DNA of 64,000 bases, from the NCBI RefSeq assembly GCF_013410945.1, contig NZ_JACCCH010000001.1, forward strand, positions 2,480,001-2,544,000, written 5' to 3'. Source of the DNA: Leifsonia sp. AK011 (GTDB lineage Bacteria > Actinomycetota > Actinomycetes > Actinomycetales > Microbacteriaceae). The notes beneath the pieces are model-generated. The model made no database searches. It worked only from the letters and a program-made list of their open reading frames with translations, and was not told the DNA's origin. Below are positions 8,159 to 16,585 of this stretch, in pieces (position 1 is the first letter of the stretch; every line of letters begins with the position of its first letter). Made by a program: the position numbers and the translations under genes.

Positions 8159-8674
8159 TCAGGCCTTGTCAGCGTCGTCGGCAGGTGCCTCGGCGGCGTC
8201 GGCCGGGGCCTCGTCGCCAACCGCGGGAGCCTCGTCAGCAGCCTCGGGGGCGGGAGCCTCCTCGGCAGCGCCCTCGCTCGCGGGGGCCTCCTCGGCGGGA
8301 GCCTCGGCCTTGGCCTCGGTCTTCTCCGCCTTGGGCTTGAGCACGGGCTTCTTGGACTCGTCGGCGGTGAACTCCGCCTTCGCCTCCTTGGTGCGCACGG
8401 TGCTCACGGCGTCCGCGTCACCCTTGAACTTGCCCCAGTCACCCGTGAGCTTGAGGATGGCCTCAACCTGCGGGCTCGGCTGGGCGCCAACGCTCAGCCA
8501 GTACTGGGCACGCTCGGAGTTGACCTCGATGAACGAGGGCTCCTCGGTGGGGTGGTACTTGCCGATCTCCTCGATGGAGCGGCCGTCGCGCTTGGTGCGC
8601 GAGTCGGCCACGACAATGCGGTAGTACGGCGCACGGATCTTGCCGAGGCGCTTCAAACGAATCTTTACAGCCAC
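8159..8674 (-). CDS. rpsP: 30S ribosomal protein S16
   Basis: The N-terminal 90 residues are standard S16 ([51 protein letters not shown]). They are followed by an extra roughly 80-residue tail rich in Ala, Glu and Pro, a known actinobacterial feature and probably disordered. The GTG start at 8674 was chosen for the canonical N-terminus and the AGGAG ribosome site (AGGAGAATT) just upstream. It leads the rpsP-khpA-rimM operon. Confidence 0.96.
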   Translation of the reverse strand: MAVKIRLKRLGKIRAPYYRIVVADSRTKRDGRSIEEIGKYHPTEEPSFIEVNSERAQYWLSVGAQPSPQVEAILKLTGDWGKFKGDADAVSTVRTKEAKAEFTADESKKPVLKPKAEKTEAKAEAPAEEAPASEGAAEEAPAPEAADEAPAVGDEAPADAAEAPADDADKA

Positions 8675-8799
8675 AATTCTCCTGATGTGTGTGGTGGCGT
8701 ACTCGCGGTCGTGGGCGTGGGGGCACACTCGAACGCGAAAGCTCTGATGGATCCTGGCCGCGCCTGATTAGAGGGTCGGGGGCGACAGGACTCGACTGG

Positions 8800-9750
8800 C
8801 TATTCTGCCACGGTTTTGGCGGGAGCAGAAACGGGCGTCGAGTCGGGGGCGGCAACGGATGCCGCGGCAGCCTTCCTGCGCGAGAGTGCAACCCCCGCGA
8901 GGCTCAACACACCGCCCACGATCGCGAGCGGCGCGGGTACCTCCGCGAACACGATGAGGCCCATCAGGATCGCCAGCGGCGGCACGACGTAGGTTGAGAT
9001 GCCGAGCTGGCCAGCGGGCATGCGCGAGAGGGCGTAGGCCCACGTGGAGAAGGCCAGGGCCGTGGGAACGGCCCCGAGGTACATGGCGCCCACGATCGCG
9101 TGTGTGGGGGCGCTCTGGAGCCCCGTGATCAGCTCGCCGGTGAAGGGCAGGCACACGAGCATCCCGATCGCGCAGCCGAGCCACGTGACCTGCGCGTTCG
9201 GGAGCCTGCGGAGGGTCGGCTTCTGCAGCAGCACCCCGGCGGCATACGTGACGGCGGCGACGAGGGCCCACAGGATGCCGGACAGCCCGAGCTCGGCCCC
9301 GCCGGACGCGAACCCGATGAGGAGCACTCCGAGGAACGCCACCCCGGTGCCGATCGCGAGCCACTTCGAGAGTCCCTCGCGGAGGAACAGCGCCGCGCCG
9401 AGCGCGATGAGGATGGGCCCGACGCCCACGATCATGGCCGTGGTACCGGCATCCAGAGTCTGCTCCGCAACGTTGAGCGCGATGTTGTACGCACCGAACC
9501 ACAGTATGCCGAAGCCCGCGAGTTGCAGCCACTCCCGGGCCGTCGGCCTGACCCAGCGCCGCCCGGCGAGCACGACAATCCCGAGCAGAACTGTGCCGAC
9601 CACAAGACGCGCGAGCGCAAGCGCTCCCCCGGAGAAGTACGGCGCCGTCCCTCGGATGACGATGAACGCGCTCGCCCACGCGAGGATCGTGATGGTGATC
9701 GCGATGATGACCCTCGTCGAGAGTCGACCGGTAGTCGTAGTAGTGCTCAC
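8800..9750 (-). CDS. EamA/DMT-family transporter
   Basis: This 316-residue integral membrane protein has about ten hydrophobic helices and two EamA repeats, each ending with the typical A-x-x-x-GE/P helices (for example VGPILIALGAALFLREGLS and YVVPPLAILMGLIVFAEVPAP). Family members export amino acids, metabolites or drugs; the substrate cannot be predicted. The GTG start lies 6 nt after TACGGT, a leaderless arrangement. It is a probable insertion between ffh and rpsP. Confidence 0.9.
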   Translation of the reverse strand: MSTTTTTGRLSTRVIIAITITILAWASAFIVIRGTAPYFSGGALALARLVVGTVLLGIVVLAGRRWVRPTAREWLQLAGFGILWFGAYNIALNVAEQTLDAGTTAMIVGVGPILIALGAALFLREGLSKWLAIGTGVAFLGVLLIGFASGGAELGLSGILWALVAAVTYAAGVLLQKPTLRRLPNAQVTWLGCAIGMLVCLPFTGELITGLQSAPTHAIVGAMYLGAVPTALAFSTWAYALSRMPAGQLGISTYVVPPLAILMGLIVFAEVPAPLAIVGGVLSLAGVALSRRKAAAASVAAPDSTPVSAPAKTVAE

Positions 9751-9762
9751 GGCTTCACCGTA
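9751..9762 (-). promoter_or_regulatory. leaderless -10 of the EamA transporter gene
   Basis: TACGGT (9757-9762, minus strand) lies 6 nt before the GTG start. Confidence 0.5.
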
Positions 9763-9838
9763 GACCCGGCCTCGGACGTCACTGAAGGATCAGGATGACG
9801 GTGACCGAAACCTGCCGAACTCTGGCAGCCGCGAGCGC

Positions 9839-10633
9839 TTAACCGTTCTGCGCGTCGCGCCAGGCGAGCCACTCCTTCACCGTGTCGAGGGGGTAGTCGG
9901 GCCCCGAGATGCCGAGGGTGAAGAGCGTGACGCCCTGTGCGCGAAGGTCGTCCGCGATACGCAGGTCCTTCACGCGTGGCTCGTTTGACAGCTCGATCTC
10001 GGAGATGTCGCGCCCCACTGCCTCACCGTGCTCGCGCAAAATGTCGAGCTTGCGCGGCAGGTCGGCCGCCGAGACGAAGCTGTGCCAGATGTCGGCGTGC
10101 TGGGCGACGATGCGCAGGGTCTTCTTCTCGCCGGCACCGCCGATGAGGATTGGGATGTCACGCGTCGGCGCCGGATTGAGCTTGCCCCACCGCGACTCGA
10201 TCCGGGGAAGCGCGTCGGCGAGCGCGTCCAGGCGCTGGCCGGGTGTGCCGAACTCGTAGCCATACTCGTCGTAGTCGCGCTCGAACCATCCAGACCCCGT
10301 CCCGAAGATGAAACGGCCAACGCCGGAATCGCCAGCACTGATGTGGTCGATCGTGCGGGCCATGTCAGCCTGCAGGTCGGGGTTGCGGTAGCTGTTGCAG
10401 TTGACGAGCGCGCCGAACTCGACGCGGCTCGTGATCTCGGCCCAGGAGGCGAGCTCGGTCCACGACTCGAAGTGCATCCCGTCGGGGTCGCCAGACAGCG
10501 GGTAGAAGTGGTCCCAGTTGAAGAGGATGTCGGCACCCAACTGCTCGAGCTCGACGACGGTGTCGCGAATCTTCGAGTAGGTGGCGTGCTGGGGCGCGAG
10601 CTGGATGCCGATGCGAACGGGGCGAGAGGTCAT
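9839..10633 (-). CDS. LLM-class F420-type oxidoreductase
   Basis: This is a 264-residue luciferase-like monooxygenase-fold (TIM barrel) protein. Characteristic segments are GADILFNWDHFYPLSGDPDG near residue 33, DLQADMARTIDHIS, RFIFGTGSGWFERDYDEYG and ILIGGAGEKKTLRIVAQHAD. Such proteins use F420 (or FMN) to oxidise or reduce small molecules; the substrate is unknown. It is a tandem paralogue of the next gene, 40 bp apart and on the same strand, so probably a local duplication. Confidence 0.92.
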   Translation of the reverse strand: MTSRPVRIGIQLAPQHATYSKIRDTVVELEQLGADILFNWDHFYPLSGDPDGMHFESWTELASWAEITSRVEFGALVNCNSYRNPDLQADMARTIDHISAGDSGVGRFIFGTGSGWFERDYDEYGYEFGTPGQRLDALADALPRIESRWGKLNPAPTRDIPILIGGAGEKKTLRIVAQHADIWHSFVSAADLPRKLDILREHGEAVGRDISEIELSNEPRVKDLRIADDLRAQGVTLFTLGISGPDYPLDTVKEWLAWRDAQNG

Positions 10634-10673
10634 GCGTTAAGCGAACGCCGGGTCACTGGCAGTATTCCGTGCG

Positions 10674-11480
10674 TCAGGAAAGACCCCGGGATGCACGCCA
10701 CTCCAGCAGGCGACGAACGCCCGAGTCGTCGAACTCCGGGCCCATGACGTGCGTCGAGAACAGCGTGACGCCGACCTCGTGCTGCCGGTCGAGGTAGTCG
10801 AAGTCCAACGAGCCCTGGCCGCGCGGGCCGGTGCCCGACGCGAACTCGATCTCGGAGACATCCCGCCCCACCGTCTCGCACCAGCGCGCGAGCACCGCAG
10901 CCTTCTGCTGATAGGCCTCTGGCTCGACGAAGCTGTGCCAGATGTCCGCGTGCTCGGCGACGATGCGCAGGGTCTTCTGTTCACCCTTGCCCCCGATGAG
11001 CACCGGGATCGGCCTCACGGGCGGCGGGTTGAGCTTGCCCCACCGAGCGCGGATGCGGTGGAGATCGCTCTCGAGGGTGTCGAGGCGCTGGCCGGGGGTG
11101 CCGTACGGGTAGCCGTACTCGTCGAACTCGCGCTCGAACCATCCAGCACCGGTTCCGAAGATGAAGCGGCCGCCACTGATGTGGTCGATCGTGCGCGCCA
11201 TGTCGGCCTGGAGGTCGGCGTTGCGGAAGATCGTGCAATTCACGAGCGTTCCCAGTTCGACGCGCTCGGTGCTCTCGGCAAGGGCGGCCAGCATGGTCCA
11301 CGCCTCGAAGTGCGCGCCATCCGGATCGCCCGTCAGTGGGTAGAAGTGGTCCCAGTTGAAGACGATGTCGACACCGAGATCCTCGACGCGACGAACGGCG
11401 TCGGAGATCTGCTGCCACGTCGCGTGCTGCGGTGCGACCTGTGCTGCGACCCTGACGCGGCGACCGCCCAAGGATTCCAC
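10674..11480 (-). CDS. LLM-class F420-type oxidoreductase (paralogue)
   Basis: It is the sister of the 9839-10633 protein, sharing DIVFNWDHFYPLTGDPDG, RFIFGTGAGWFEREFDEYG and VLIGGKGEQKTLRIVAEHAD. The frame is open far upstream into ffh, but GTG 11480 gives a paralogue-like N-terminus (VRVAAQVAPQHATW after about 8 residues) and lies 7 nt after the ffh stop with AGGAC as ribosome site. It is therefore probably co-transcribed with ffh. Cofactor F420 is inferred from family resemblance and from cofC/cofE elsewhere in the window. Confidence 0.9.
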   Translation of the reverse strand: MESLGGRRVRVAAQVAPQHATWQQISDAVRRVEDLGVDIVFNWDHFYPLTGDPDGAHFEAWTMLAALAESTERVELGTLVNCTIFRNADLQADMARTIDHISGGRFIFGTGAGWFEREFDEYGYPYGTPGQRLDTLESDLHRIRARWGKLNPPPVRPIPVLIGGKGEQKTLRIVAEHADIWHSFVEPEAYQQKAAVLARWCETVGRDVSEIEFASGTGPRGQGSLDFDYLDRQHEVGVTLFSTHVMGPEFDDSGVRRLLEWRASRGLS

Positions 11481-11487
11481 CAAAGTC

Positions 11488-13038
11488 CTAGCGACCCAGG
11501 AACTTCTGCAGGCTCGCGAGCTCCTCCTCGCTCGGGCCTCCCGGCGTGGAGCCGAGACCGAAGCCGGAGCCACTGGCGGCCGGGGTGGCAGAGCGACCGG
11601 CCGCGAGCGCCGCATTCTCCGCGGCGCGCTTGGCAGGGTTGCCAGATCGCGACCCCTTCTTCTTCTGCTGCTGTTTGCCGCCGCCGAACTTCTGGCCGGG
11701 GATCGGGCCCATGCCCGGGATCTGCGGCGTGCCGCCCTTGGCGACCGTCTTCATCATCTTGGCGGCCTGCTCGAACCGGTTGACGAGGGCGTTGACCTCG
11801 GTCACCGTCGTGCCGGAACCCTTCGCGATACGGAGGCGGCGCGAGCCGTTGAGCACCTTCGGCATGCGTCGCTCCTGCAGGGTCATCGACTGGATGATCG
11901 CCTCGGTGCGCGTGAGCTCGCTCTCGTCGAAGTTGTCGAGCTGCTGGCGCATGTTCTTGCCGCCGGGCAACATGCCGAGCATGCTCTTGAGGGAGCCCAT
12001 GTTCTTGAGCTGCTGCATCTGCGCGAGGAAGTCCTCGAGGGTGAAGCTGTCGGTCGCGAACTTCTCCGCGGTCTTGAGCGCCTCCTCCTCATCGAAGTTC
12101 TTCTGGGCCTGCTCGATGAGCGTGAGGATGTCACCGAGGTCGAGGATGCGGCTCGCCATGCGGTCGGGGTGGAACGGCTCGAAATCGTCCAGGCCCTCAC
12201 CCGTCGAGGCGAACATGATCGGACGGCCGGTGACGGATGCCACGGACAGCGCGGCACCGCCGCGTGCGTCGCCGTCCAGCTTCGACAGCACCACTCCGGT
12301 GAAGTCGACGCCGTCCTGGAATGCGCGTGCGGTCTGCACGGCGTCCTGGCCGATCATCGCGTCGATGACGAAGAGCACCTCGTCGGGGTCGATCGCCTTG
12401 CGGATGTTCGAGGCCTGCTTCATGAGCTCGGCGTCAACACCAAGGCGTCCGGCGGTGTCGACGATCACGATGTCGTATTGCTTGCGCTTGGCCTCCTTGA
12501 CGGCCTCCTTGGCGACCTTGACCGGGTCACCCTTGCCATTCCCGGGCTCGGGCGCGAAGACGGGCACTCCGGCCTGCTCGCCGACGACCTGCAGCTGCGT
12601 GACGGCGTTGGGGCGCTGGAGGTCGGCCGCGACGAGCATCGGCGTGTGACCCTCCGACTTCAGCCACTTGGAGAGCTTGCCCGCAAGCGTGGTCTTACCG
12701 GCACCCTGGAGCCCCGCGAGCATGATCACCGTCGGGGGCTGCTTGGCGAATTCGATGCGCTTGGTCTCGCCGCCGAGGATCGTGATGAGTTCGTCGTTGA
12801 CGATCTGCACCACCTGCTGGGCGGGGTTGAGCGCCTTCGACACCTCGTCGCCGAGGGCACGCTCGCGGACACGCGCGGTGAAATCCTTGACGACCTCGAG
12901 GGCAACGTCGGCGTCGAGGAGGGCGCGGCGGATCTCGCGGACGGTGCCGTCGACATCCGCAGGGCTCAGCTTGCCCTTGCCGCGAAGTTTGGTGAAGGTA
13001 TCGGCGAGGCGATCCGTGAGGTTTCCGAAGAGGGCCAT
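11488..13038 (-). CDS. ffh: signal recognition particle GTPase Ffh
   Basis: Ffh binds 4.5S RNA and signal sequences and targets ribosomes to the membrane together with FtsY. The N domain is followed by the G domain: GLQGAGKTTLAGKL (P-loop), DTAGRLG, SKLDGDARGGAAL. A methionine-rich M domain follows (EDFLAQMQQLKNMGSLKSMLGMLPGG), and after that a Gly/Lys/Ala-rich tail (KQQQKKKGSRSGNPAKRAA). It has 516 residues, the usual actinobacterial size. The RNA partner gene (ffs) was not found in this window. Confidence 0.97.
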   Translation of the reverse strand: MALFGNLTDRLADTFTKLRGKGKLSPADVDGTVREIRRALLDADVALEVVKDFTARVRERALGDEVSKALNPAQQVVQIVNDELITILGGETKRIEFAKQPPTVIMLAGLQGAGKTTLAGKLSKWLKSEGHTPMLVAADLQRPNAVTQLQVVGEQAGVPVFAPEPGNGKGDPVKVAKEAVKEAKRKQYDIVIVDTAGRLGVDAELMKQASNIRKAIDPDEVLFVIDAMIGQDAVQTARAFQDGVDFTGVVLSKLDGDARGGAALSVASVTGRPIMFASTGEGLDDFEPFHPDRMASRILDLGDILTLIEQAQKNFDEEEALKTAEKFATDSFTLEDFLAQMQQLKNMGSLKSMLGMLPGGKNMRQQLDNFDESELTRTEAIIQSMTLQERRMPKVLNGSRRLRIAKGSGTTVTEVNALVNRFEQAAKMMKTVAKGGTPQIPGMGPIPGQKFGGGKQQQKKKGSRSGNPAKRAAENAALAAGRSATPAASGSGFGLGSTPGGPSEEELASLQKFLGR

Positions 13039-13058
13039 GGTGAACCCAGTTTACCGAG

Positions 13059-14459
13059 CTATCGCTCGGAGGGTTCTGCGAGCAGCGCCCGGGCAGCCAT
13101 CCCGATGACCGCGCTGTACGTCGGATAGGCGAACTTGACGCCAGCGAGGGTCGCAACGTCGATGCCTGCGGCCATCGCCGTGGTCACCGACTGGACGACC
13201 TCGACCGCGTTCTCGCCCACCGCATGCGCGCCGAGGATGAGCTCGCGCCTGCGATCGGTGATGAGCTTGAGGAACCCACGCTCCCGGTCGTCGATGACCG
13301 CACGGTCGACACCGGTGAACGGCACCGAGGCAACGAGGCAGAGCGGGTCGCGCTCGCGCGCCTGCTCCTCCGTGAGGCCGACGCCCGCATAGTCGGGGTC
13401 GGTGAACCCACCGGCGGGGAGGAGGTGGTGCGGGGTTCGACGGTTGGCGTCGAGCACCGCGTTCTCCGCGGCCGCCTCCCCCTCGAAGTGCGCGGCCTGC
13501 ACGAGCATGTCGCGGCCGTTCGCGTCGCCCACGGCGAAGATGTGCGGCACGACACTGCGAAAGTACTGGTCGACGGGGATGGCGGAACGCACGACCTCGA
13601 CGCCCGCATTCTCGAGGCCGAGGTCCTCGACGTCGGCCGGCCAGCCCGTCGCCATGACCACAGCGTCGAGGGTGGCCACCACGGGTGTGCCACCCTCCGC
13701 CCACGTGATGTCGATGGCTCCGGCATCCGTTCGCTCGAGGGATGTCACGGTGTCGATGCCCGTGCGCACGTCGACTCCCTGCTCGACGAACGCCTGCGCC
13801 ACCGAGGCGGAGATGTCGGGATCGGACGGCATCAGGATGCGCGGGGCGAGGTCGAGCAGCGTCACGTGTGACCCGAACGCGTTGAAGACGGTCGTGAGCT
13901 GCGCTCCCGTGTTGCCTGCGCCGATGATGGCGACACGCTTCGGGATCTCCGGGAGGTCGAGCACGTGCTCGGGAACGATCGCGAGGTCGGCACCGGGGAT
14001 GGGCAGGCGGCGCGAGTGACCTCCGACGCACACGATGATGCTGTCGCCGGTGACGGTGCGGCCGGAGTCGAGCGTGAGGGTCGTGGCATCCGTGAACCGC
14101 GCCCGGCCCTCGAGGATCAAGTCGACGCTCGCTGCGGCGAAGCGCTCGGCCTCGGCCTTGATCGAGCGGACGCGCTCGACGGTCTCGCGCACCCGGGTGA
14201 CAGTTGCGGCCCAGTCGAGCACCGGACCGGACTCGAGGATGCCGTAGGCCTGCGCTGTCTGCACCTCACGCACCAGCCGGGCGGTCTTGGCGAGCACGCG
14301 CGTCGGGACGCAGCCCGTGTTGACACACGTGCCGCCGGTGCGATCGGCCTCGAGGACCGCGACGGATGCCCCGAGCTCGGCCGCACGGAGTGCCGCCGCC
14401 GTTCCTGCCGGCCCAGCGCCGATGACGATGACATCCCAGTGGTCGGTCTTATGCGGCAT
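13059..14459 (-). CDS. class I pyridine nucleotide-disulfide oxidoreductase, MerA/Lpd-like
   Basis: This 466-residue flavoenzyme has the FAD site VIGAGPAGTAAALRAAELG, redox-active cysteines 45 and 50 in GGTCVNTGCVPT, an NAD(P)-binding motif IIGAGNTGAQ near residue 175, and a C-terminal dimerisation domain. The C-terminus reads FAYPTYSAVIGMAARAL and lacks the His-Glu dyad of true lipoamide dehydrogenases, so a mercuric-reductase-like or quinone/soluble transhydrogenase-type activity is more likely. Its ATG is 6 nt after TAGTTT in a 22-bp region shared with the divergent carbonic anhydrase gene. Confidence 0.9.
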   Translation of the reverse strand: MPHKTDHWDVIVIGAGPAGTAAALRAAELGASVAVLEADRTGGTCVNTGCVPTRVLAKTARLVREVQTAQAYGILESGPVLDWAATVTRVRETVERVRSIKAEAERFAAASVDLILEGRARFTDATTLTLDSGRTVTGDSIIVCVGGHSRRLPIPGADLAIVPEHVLDLPEIPKRVAIIGAGNTGAQLTTVFNAFGSHVTLLDLAPRILMPSDPDISASVAQAFVEQGVDVRTGIDTVTSLERTDAGAIDITWAEGGTPVVATLDAVVMATGWPADVEDLGLENAGVEVVRSAIPVDQYFRSVVPHIFAVGDANGRDMLVQAAHFEGEAAAENAVLDANRRTPHHLLPAGGFTDPDYAGVGLTEEQARERDPLCLVASVPFTGVDRAVIDDRERGFLKLITDRRRELILGAHAVGENAVEVVQSVTTAMAAGIDVATLAGVKFAYPTYSAVIGMAARALLAEPSER

Positions 14460-14481
14460 GACTCAAAACTACTCTGGAGGT
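14460..14481. promoter_or_regulatory. 22-bp divergent leaderless promoter pair
   Basis: The minus -10 TAGTTT (14466-14471) is 6 nt from the oxidoreductase ATG, and the plus -10 TACTCT (14470-14475) is 6 nt from the carbonic anhydrase ATG. The hexamers overlap by the shared TA at 14470-14471. Each promoter's -35 region would lie inside the other gene. Confidence 0.6.
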
Positions 14482-15000
14482 ATGGCGACCATCGTTCCGT
14501 TCAACGGCAGCACCCCTTCACTCCCCGAGAGCGCCTGGGCGGCGCCGACCGCGACGCTCATCGGGGCGGTCACGCTCGGCGAGCGCGCGAGCGTCTTCTA
14601 CGGCGCGGTCCTCCGGGCCGACTCGGACACCATCTCTCTAGGAGAGGGCAGCAACCTCCAGGACAACGTGACCGTGCACTGCGACGCCGGCAAGCCCACG
14701 CGCGTCGGCTCGGGCGTGAGCGTCGGCCACGGCGCCATCCTGCACGGATGCACTGTGGAGGACGACTGCCTCATCGGTATGGGCGCGACCGTGCTCAACG
14801 GGGCCGTCATCGGGGCGGGGTCCCTCGTGGCGGCGGGCGCCGTCGTGCTCGAGGGAACCGTGGTGCCTCCCGGGTCGCTCGTCGCAGGCGTGCCGGGCAA
14901 GGTGCGACGGGAGCTCTCCGAGGAGGAGCGGGCGGGCATCCGGTCGAACGCGAAGCACTACCTCGAGCTCGCCGCGGCCCACCGCGAGGCGAACAGCTAG
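14482..15000 (+). CDS. gamma-class carbonic anhydrase family protein
   Basis: This 172-residue left-handed beta-helix protein is built from hexapeptide repeats. The zinc-binding histidines are in NVTVHCD and VGHGAILHGC, as in gamma carbonic anhydrases (YrdA/PaaY type). It probably hydrates CO2 or is a related acyl-binding protein; activity in this subfamily is often unproven. The 3' end overlaps the convergent membrane gene by 4 nt (CTAG). The mRNA is likely leaderless. Confidence 0.92.
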   Translation: MATIVPFNGSTPSLPESAWAAPTATLIGAVTLGERASVFYGAVLRADSDTISLGEGSNLQDNVTVHCDAGKPTRVGSGVSVGHGAILHGCTVEDDCLIGMGATVLNGAVIGAGSLVAAGAVVLEGTVVPPGSLVAGVPGKVRRELSEEERAGIRSNAKHYLELAAAHREANS

Positions 15001-15302
15001 GAACCCGGGTATGGTTGATTCGCCGCGATGGCGAACACGACGGCGCCCACGATCGGCAGGAACGCCACGATGATCGTGATGATGGCGAGCACACGTGAGT
15101 CCCCGCGCACCAGGTTGATCACCGCGATGACGAGGGAGGCCAGCACGAGCACGGCGGAGGCGATGAAGATCACCTGGTAACCGAGCGCGCCGGTGCCTGA
15201 GCCGTCGAGGGCGGCGGCGATTCCGTTGAGAAACGACCATGCCATGAGGCCAAGACCGACGATCACGGCGATGAGCGGGATGACTCCGCGACGAGCATTC
15301 AT
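14997..15302 (-). CDS. small membrane protein, unknown
   Basis: The protein has 101 residues with three hydrophobic helices (near 8-30, 44-66 and 72-93), a short N-terminal MNARRG and the C-terminus NQPYPGS. No family motif was recognised. It lies 32 bp downstream of another 101-residue membrane protein gene on the same strand; the two have similar size and topology and may form a pair. Confidence 0.75.
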   Translation of the reverse strand: MNARRGVIPLIAVIVGLGLMAWSFLNGIAAALDGSGTGALGYQVIFIASAVLVLASLVIAVINLVRGDSRVLAIITIIVAFLPIVGAVVFAIAANQPYPGS

Positions 15303-15334
15303 GCGCTCACCCTAGGGCTCGGGATGCGTCGGCG

Positions 15335-15640
15335 TCAGCCCCACGTCGGGGCGAGGAAGATCGCGATCCCCACCAGCGGAACCGAGGCGACCAGCACGGC
15401 CGCGGTGGACACGACCTCGTGGCGGTGGCGAATCAGATTGGAGACGGCCACCACGACCACTCCCCTGGCGATTGTGACGGCGATCACTCCGACCGTCGAC
15501 CACAGGGCATCGCCGCCCGTGCCATCCGATGTCGCCTGGAGAAGGCCGATCGCTGCAGACGCGAGCAGCACGACGGCCACAACCGACCAGGCGAACAGGC
15601 GGTACCCGCTCGTGAGGGTGGAATCGCTGCGAGTGCGCAT
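15335..15640 (-). CDS. small membrane protein, unknown
   Basis: The protein has 101 residues with three hydrophobic helices (near 13-33, 46-68 and 76-97). It starts MRTRSDSTLTSGYRLFAW. No conserved motif is recognised. It is followed on the same strand by a protein of identical length and topology, so the two may function together. The 60 bp upstream to the 15701 gene holds nothing I recognise. Confidence 0.7.
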   Translation of the reverse strand: MRTRSDSTLTSGYRLFAWSVVAVVLLASAAIGLLQATSDGTGGDALWSTVGVIAVTIARGVVVVAVSNLIRHRHEVVSTAAVLVASVPLVGIAIFLAPTWG

Positions 15641-15700
15641 GCTGGGAGGCTAGCGCGGCGAGGTAGCGCGGAGGTGAGCGTCCGCGGAACTACTCCCTCA

Positions 15701-16582
15701 TCAGGGCTTGTTCAACTCCAGTTGGAACATGTAGGTCTCAACCGCCGTGCGAAAACGCTTCTCGCTGATGGCGCCGTCGGTCACGAGCCGGATGCGCACG
15801 ACCGCGTTGGCAGCCTGAAGGTCGAACACGTACGCCCTCCAGCGGGTGCCGGGATCGGCTGTGTGCACCCACCCCACAGCGGCAATCGTCTCGGGTACGT
15901 CAAGGGCGGGTGCAGGCGTGATCGCTGCCGTGAAACGGTCGTCTCGCGGACCGATCTCCACCCGCGAGCATCCGTCGATGGTCTCCTGAAGTTCAGCGAG
16001 ATACGCGCTCGCCGCCTCGGTGCTGTCGAAGAGACGCACTGATTGGTCCGCGAACGCTGCCCGGTCCCCCGTGTGGGTTCCGAGGTAGTAGACCTCGTCA
16101 TCGTCGGAGCTCAGGGCAGCGTCCATCACAGAGCCGTACGCCGCCGAAGCCTGGAAGAAGAAGCAGTTGTCGGGCGAACCTTCCGACGAGGTCCAGTCCT
16201 CATTCTCCCTGTCGTAGACGGAGCCCACGGTGATCGGAGTGAAGTTCGGTGGCACTTCCGCCAGCTCCGCAACGCCGAGCTTGCGGAAGTCCGCATCTCC
16301 CATCGTCAAAAGTCTGACCGACTGGGAGTCGTAGCACTCATCCGGGCAGACGATCGGACTCTCGGCCTCGGAGGCGCTCGCGGTGCCCTGGACGAGGGGC
16401 TGCCCTCCGTCGTCCTGGGCCGTGGCCGCCTCATTCGCGCCCCGGCTCGGGGAAAGGGCATCCACGACAGAAACAACGCCGAAGAACAGAGCCAGGAGCA
16501 TGCTCACACCCACGATGGCACCAAGTGCGAGCACGGGAATCACCCAGAGGGCGAACGCACGCGACGGTTGGGGGTTCGCCAT
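15701..16582 (-). CDS. single-pass membrane protein with extracytoplasmic domain
   Basis: This 293-residue protein has a short cytoplasmic N-terminus, one membrane helix (residues about 11-40) and a long extracytoplasmic part with four cysteines likely to form disulfides (CPDEC near 78, NCFFF near 138, DGCSR near 204). The fold may resemble the PknH-type sensor domain of actinobacterial lipoproteins and kinases, but that is a guess from layout. It starts 3 nt after the ftsY stop, so it is co-transcribed with ftsY. Confidence 0.75.
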   Translation of the reverse strand: MANPQPSRAFALWVIPVLALGAIVGVSMLLALFFGVVSVVDALSPSRGANEAATAQDDGGQPLVQGTASASEAESPIVCPDECYDSQSVRLLTMGDADFRKLGVAELAEVPPNFTPITVGSVYDRENEDWTSSEGSPDNCFFFQASAAYGSVMDAALSSDDDEVYYLGTHTGDRAAFADQSVRLFDSTEAASAYLAELQETIDGCSRVEIGPRDDRFTAAITPAPALDVPETIAAVGWVHTADPGTRWRAYVFDLQAANAVVRIRLVTDGAISEKRFRTAVETYMFQLELNKP

Positions 16583-16585
16583 CCG

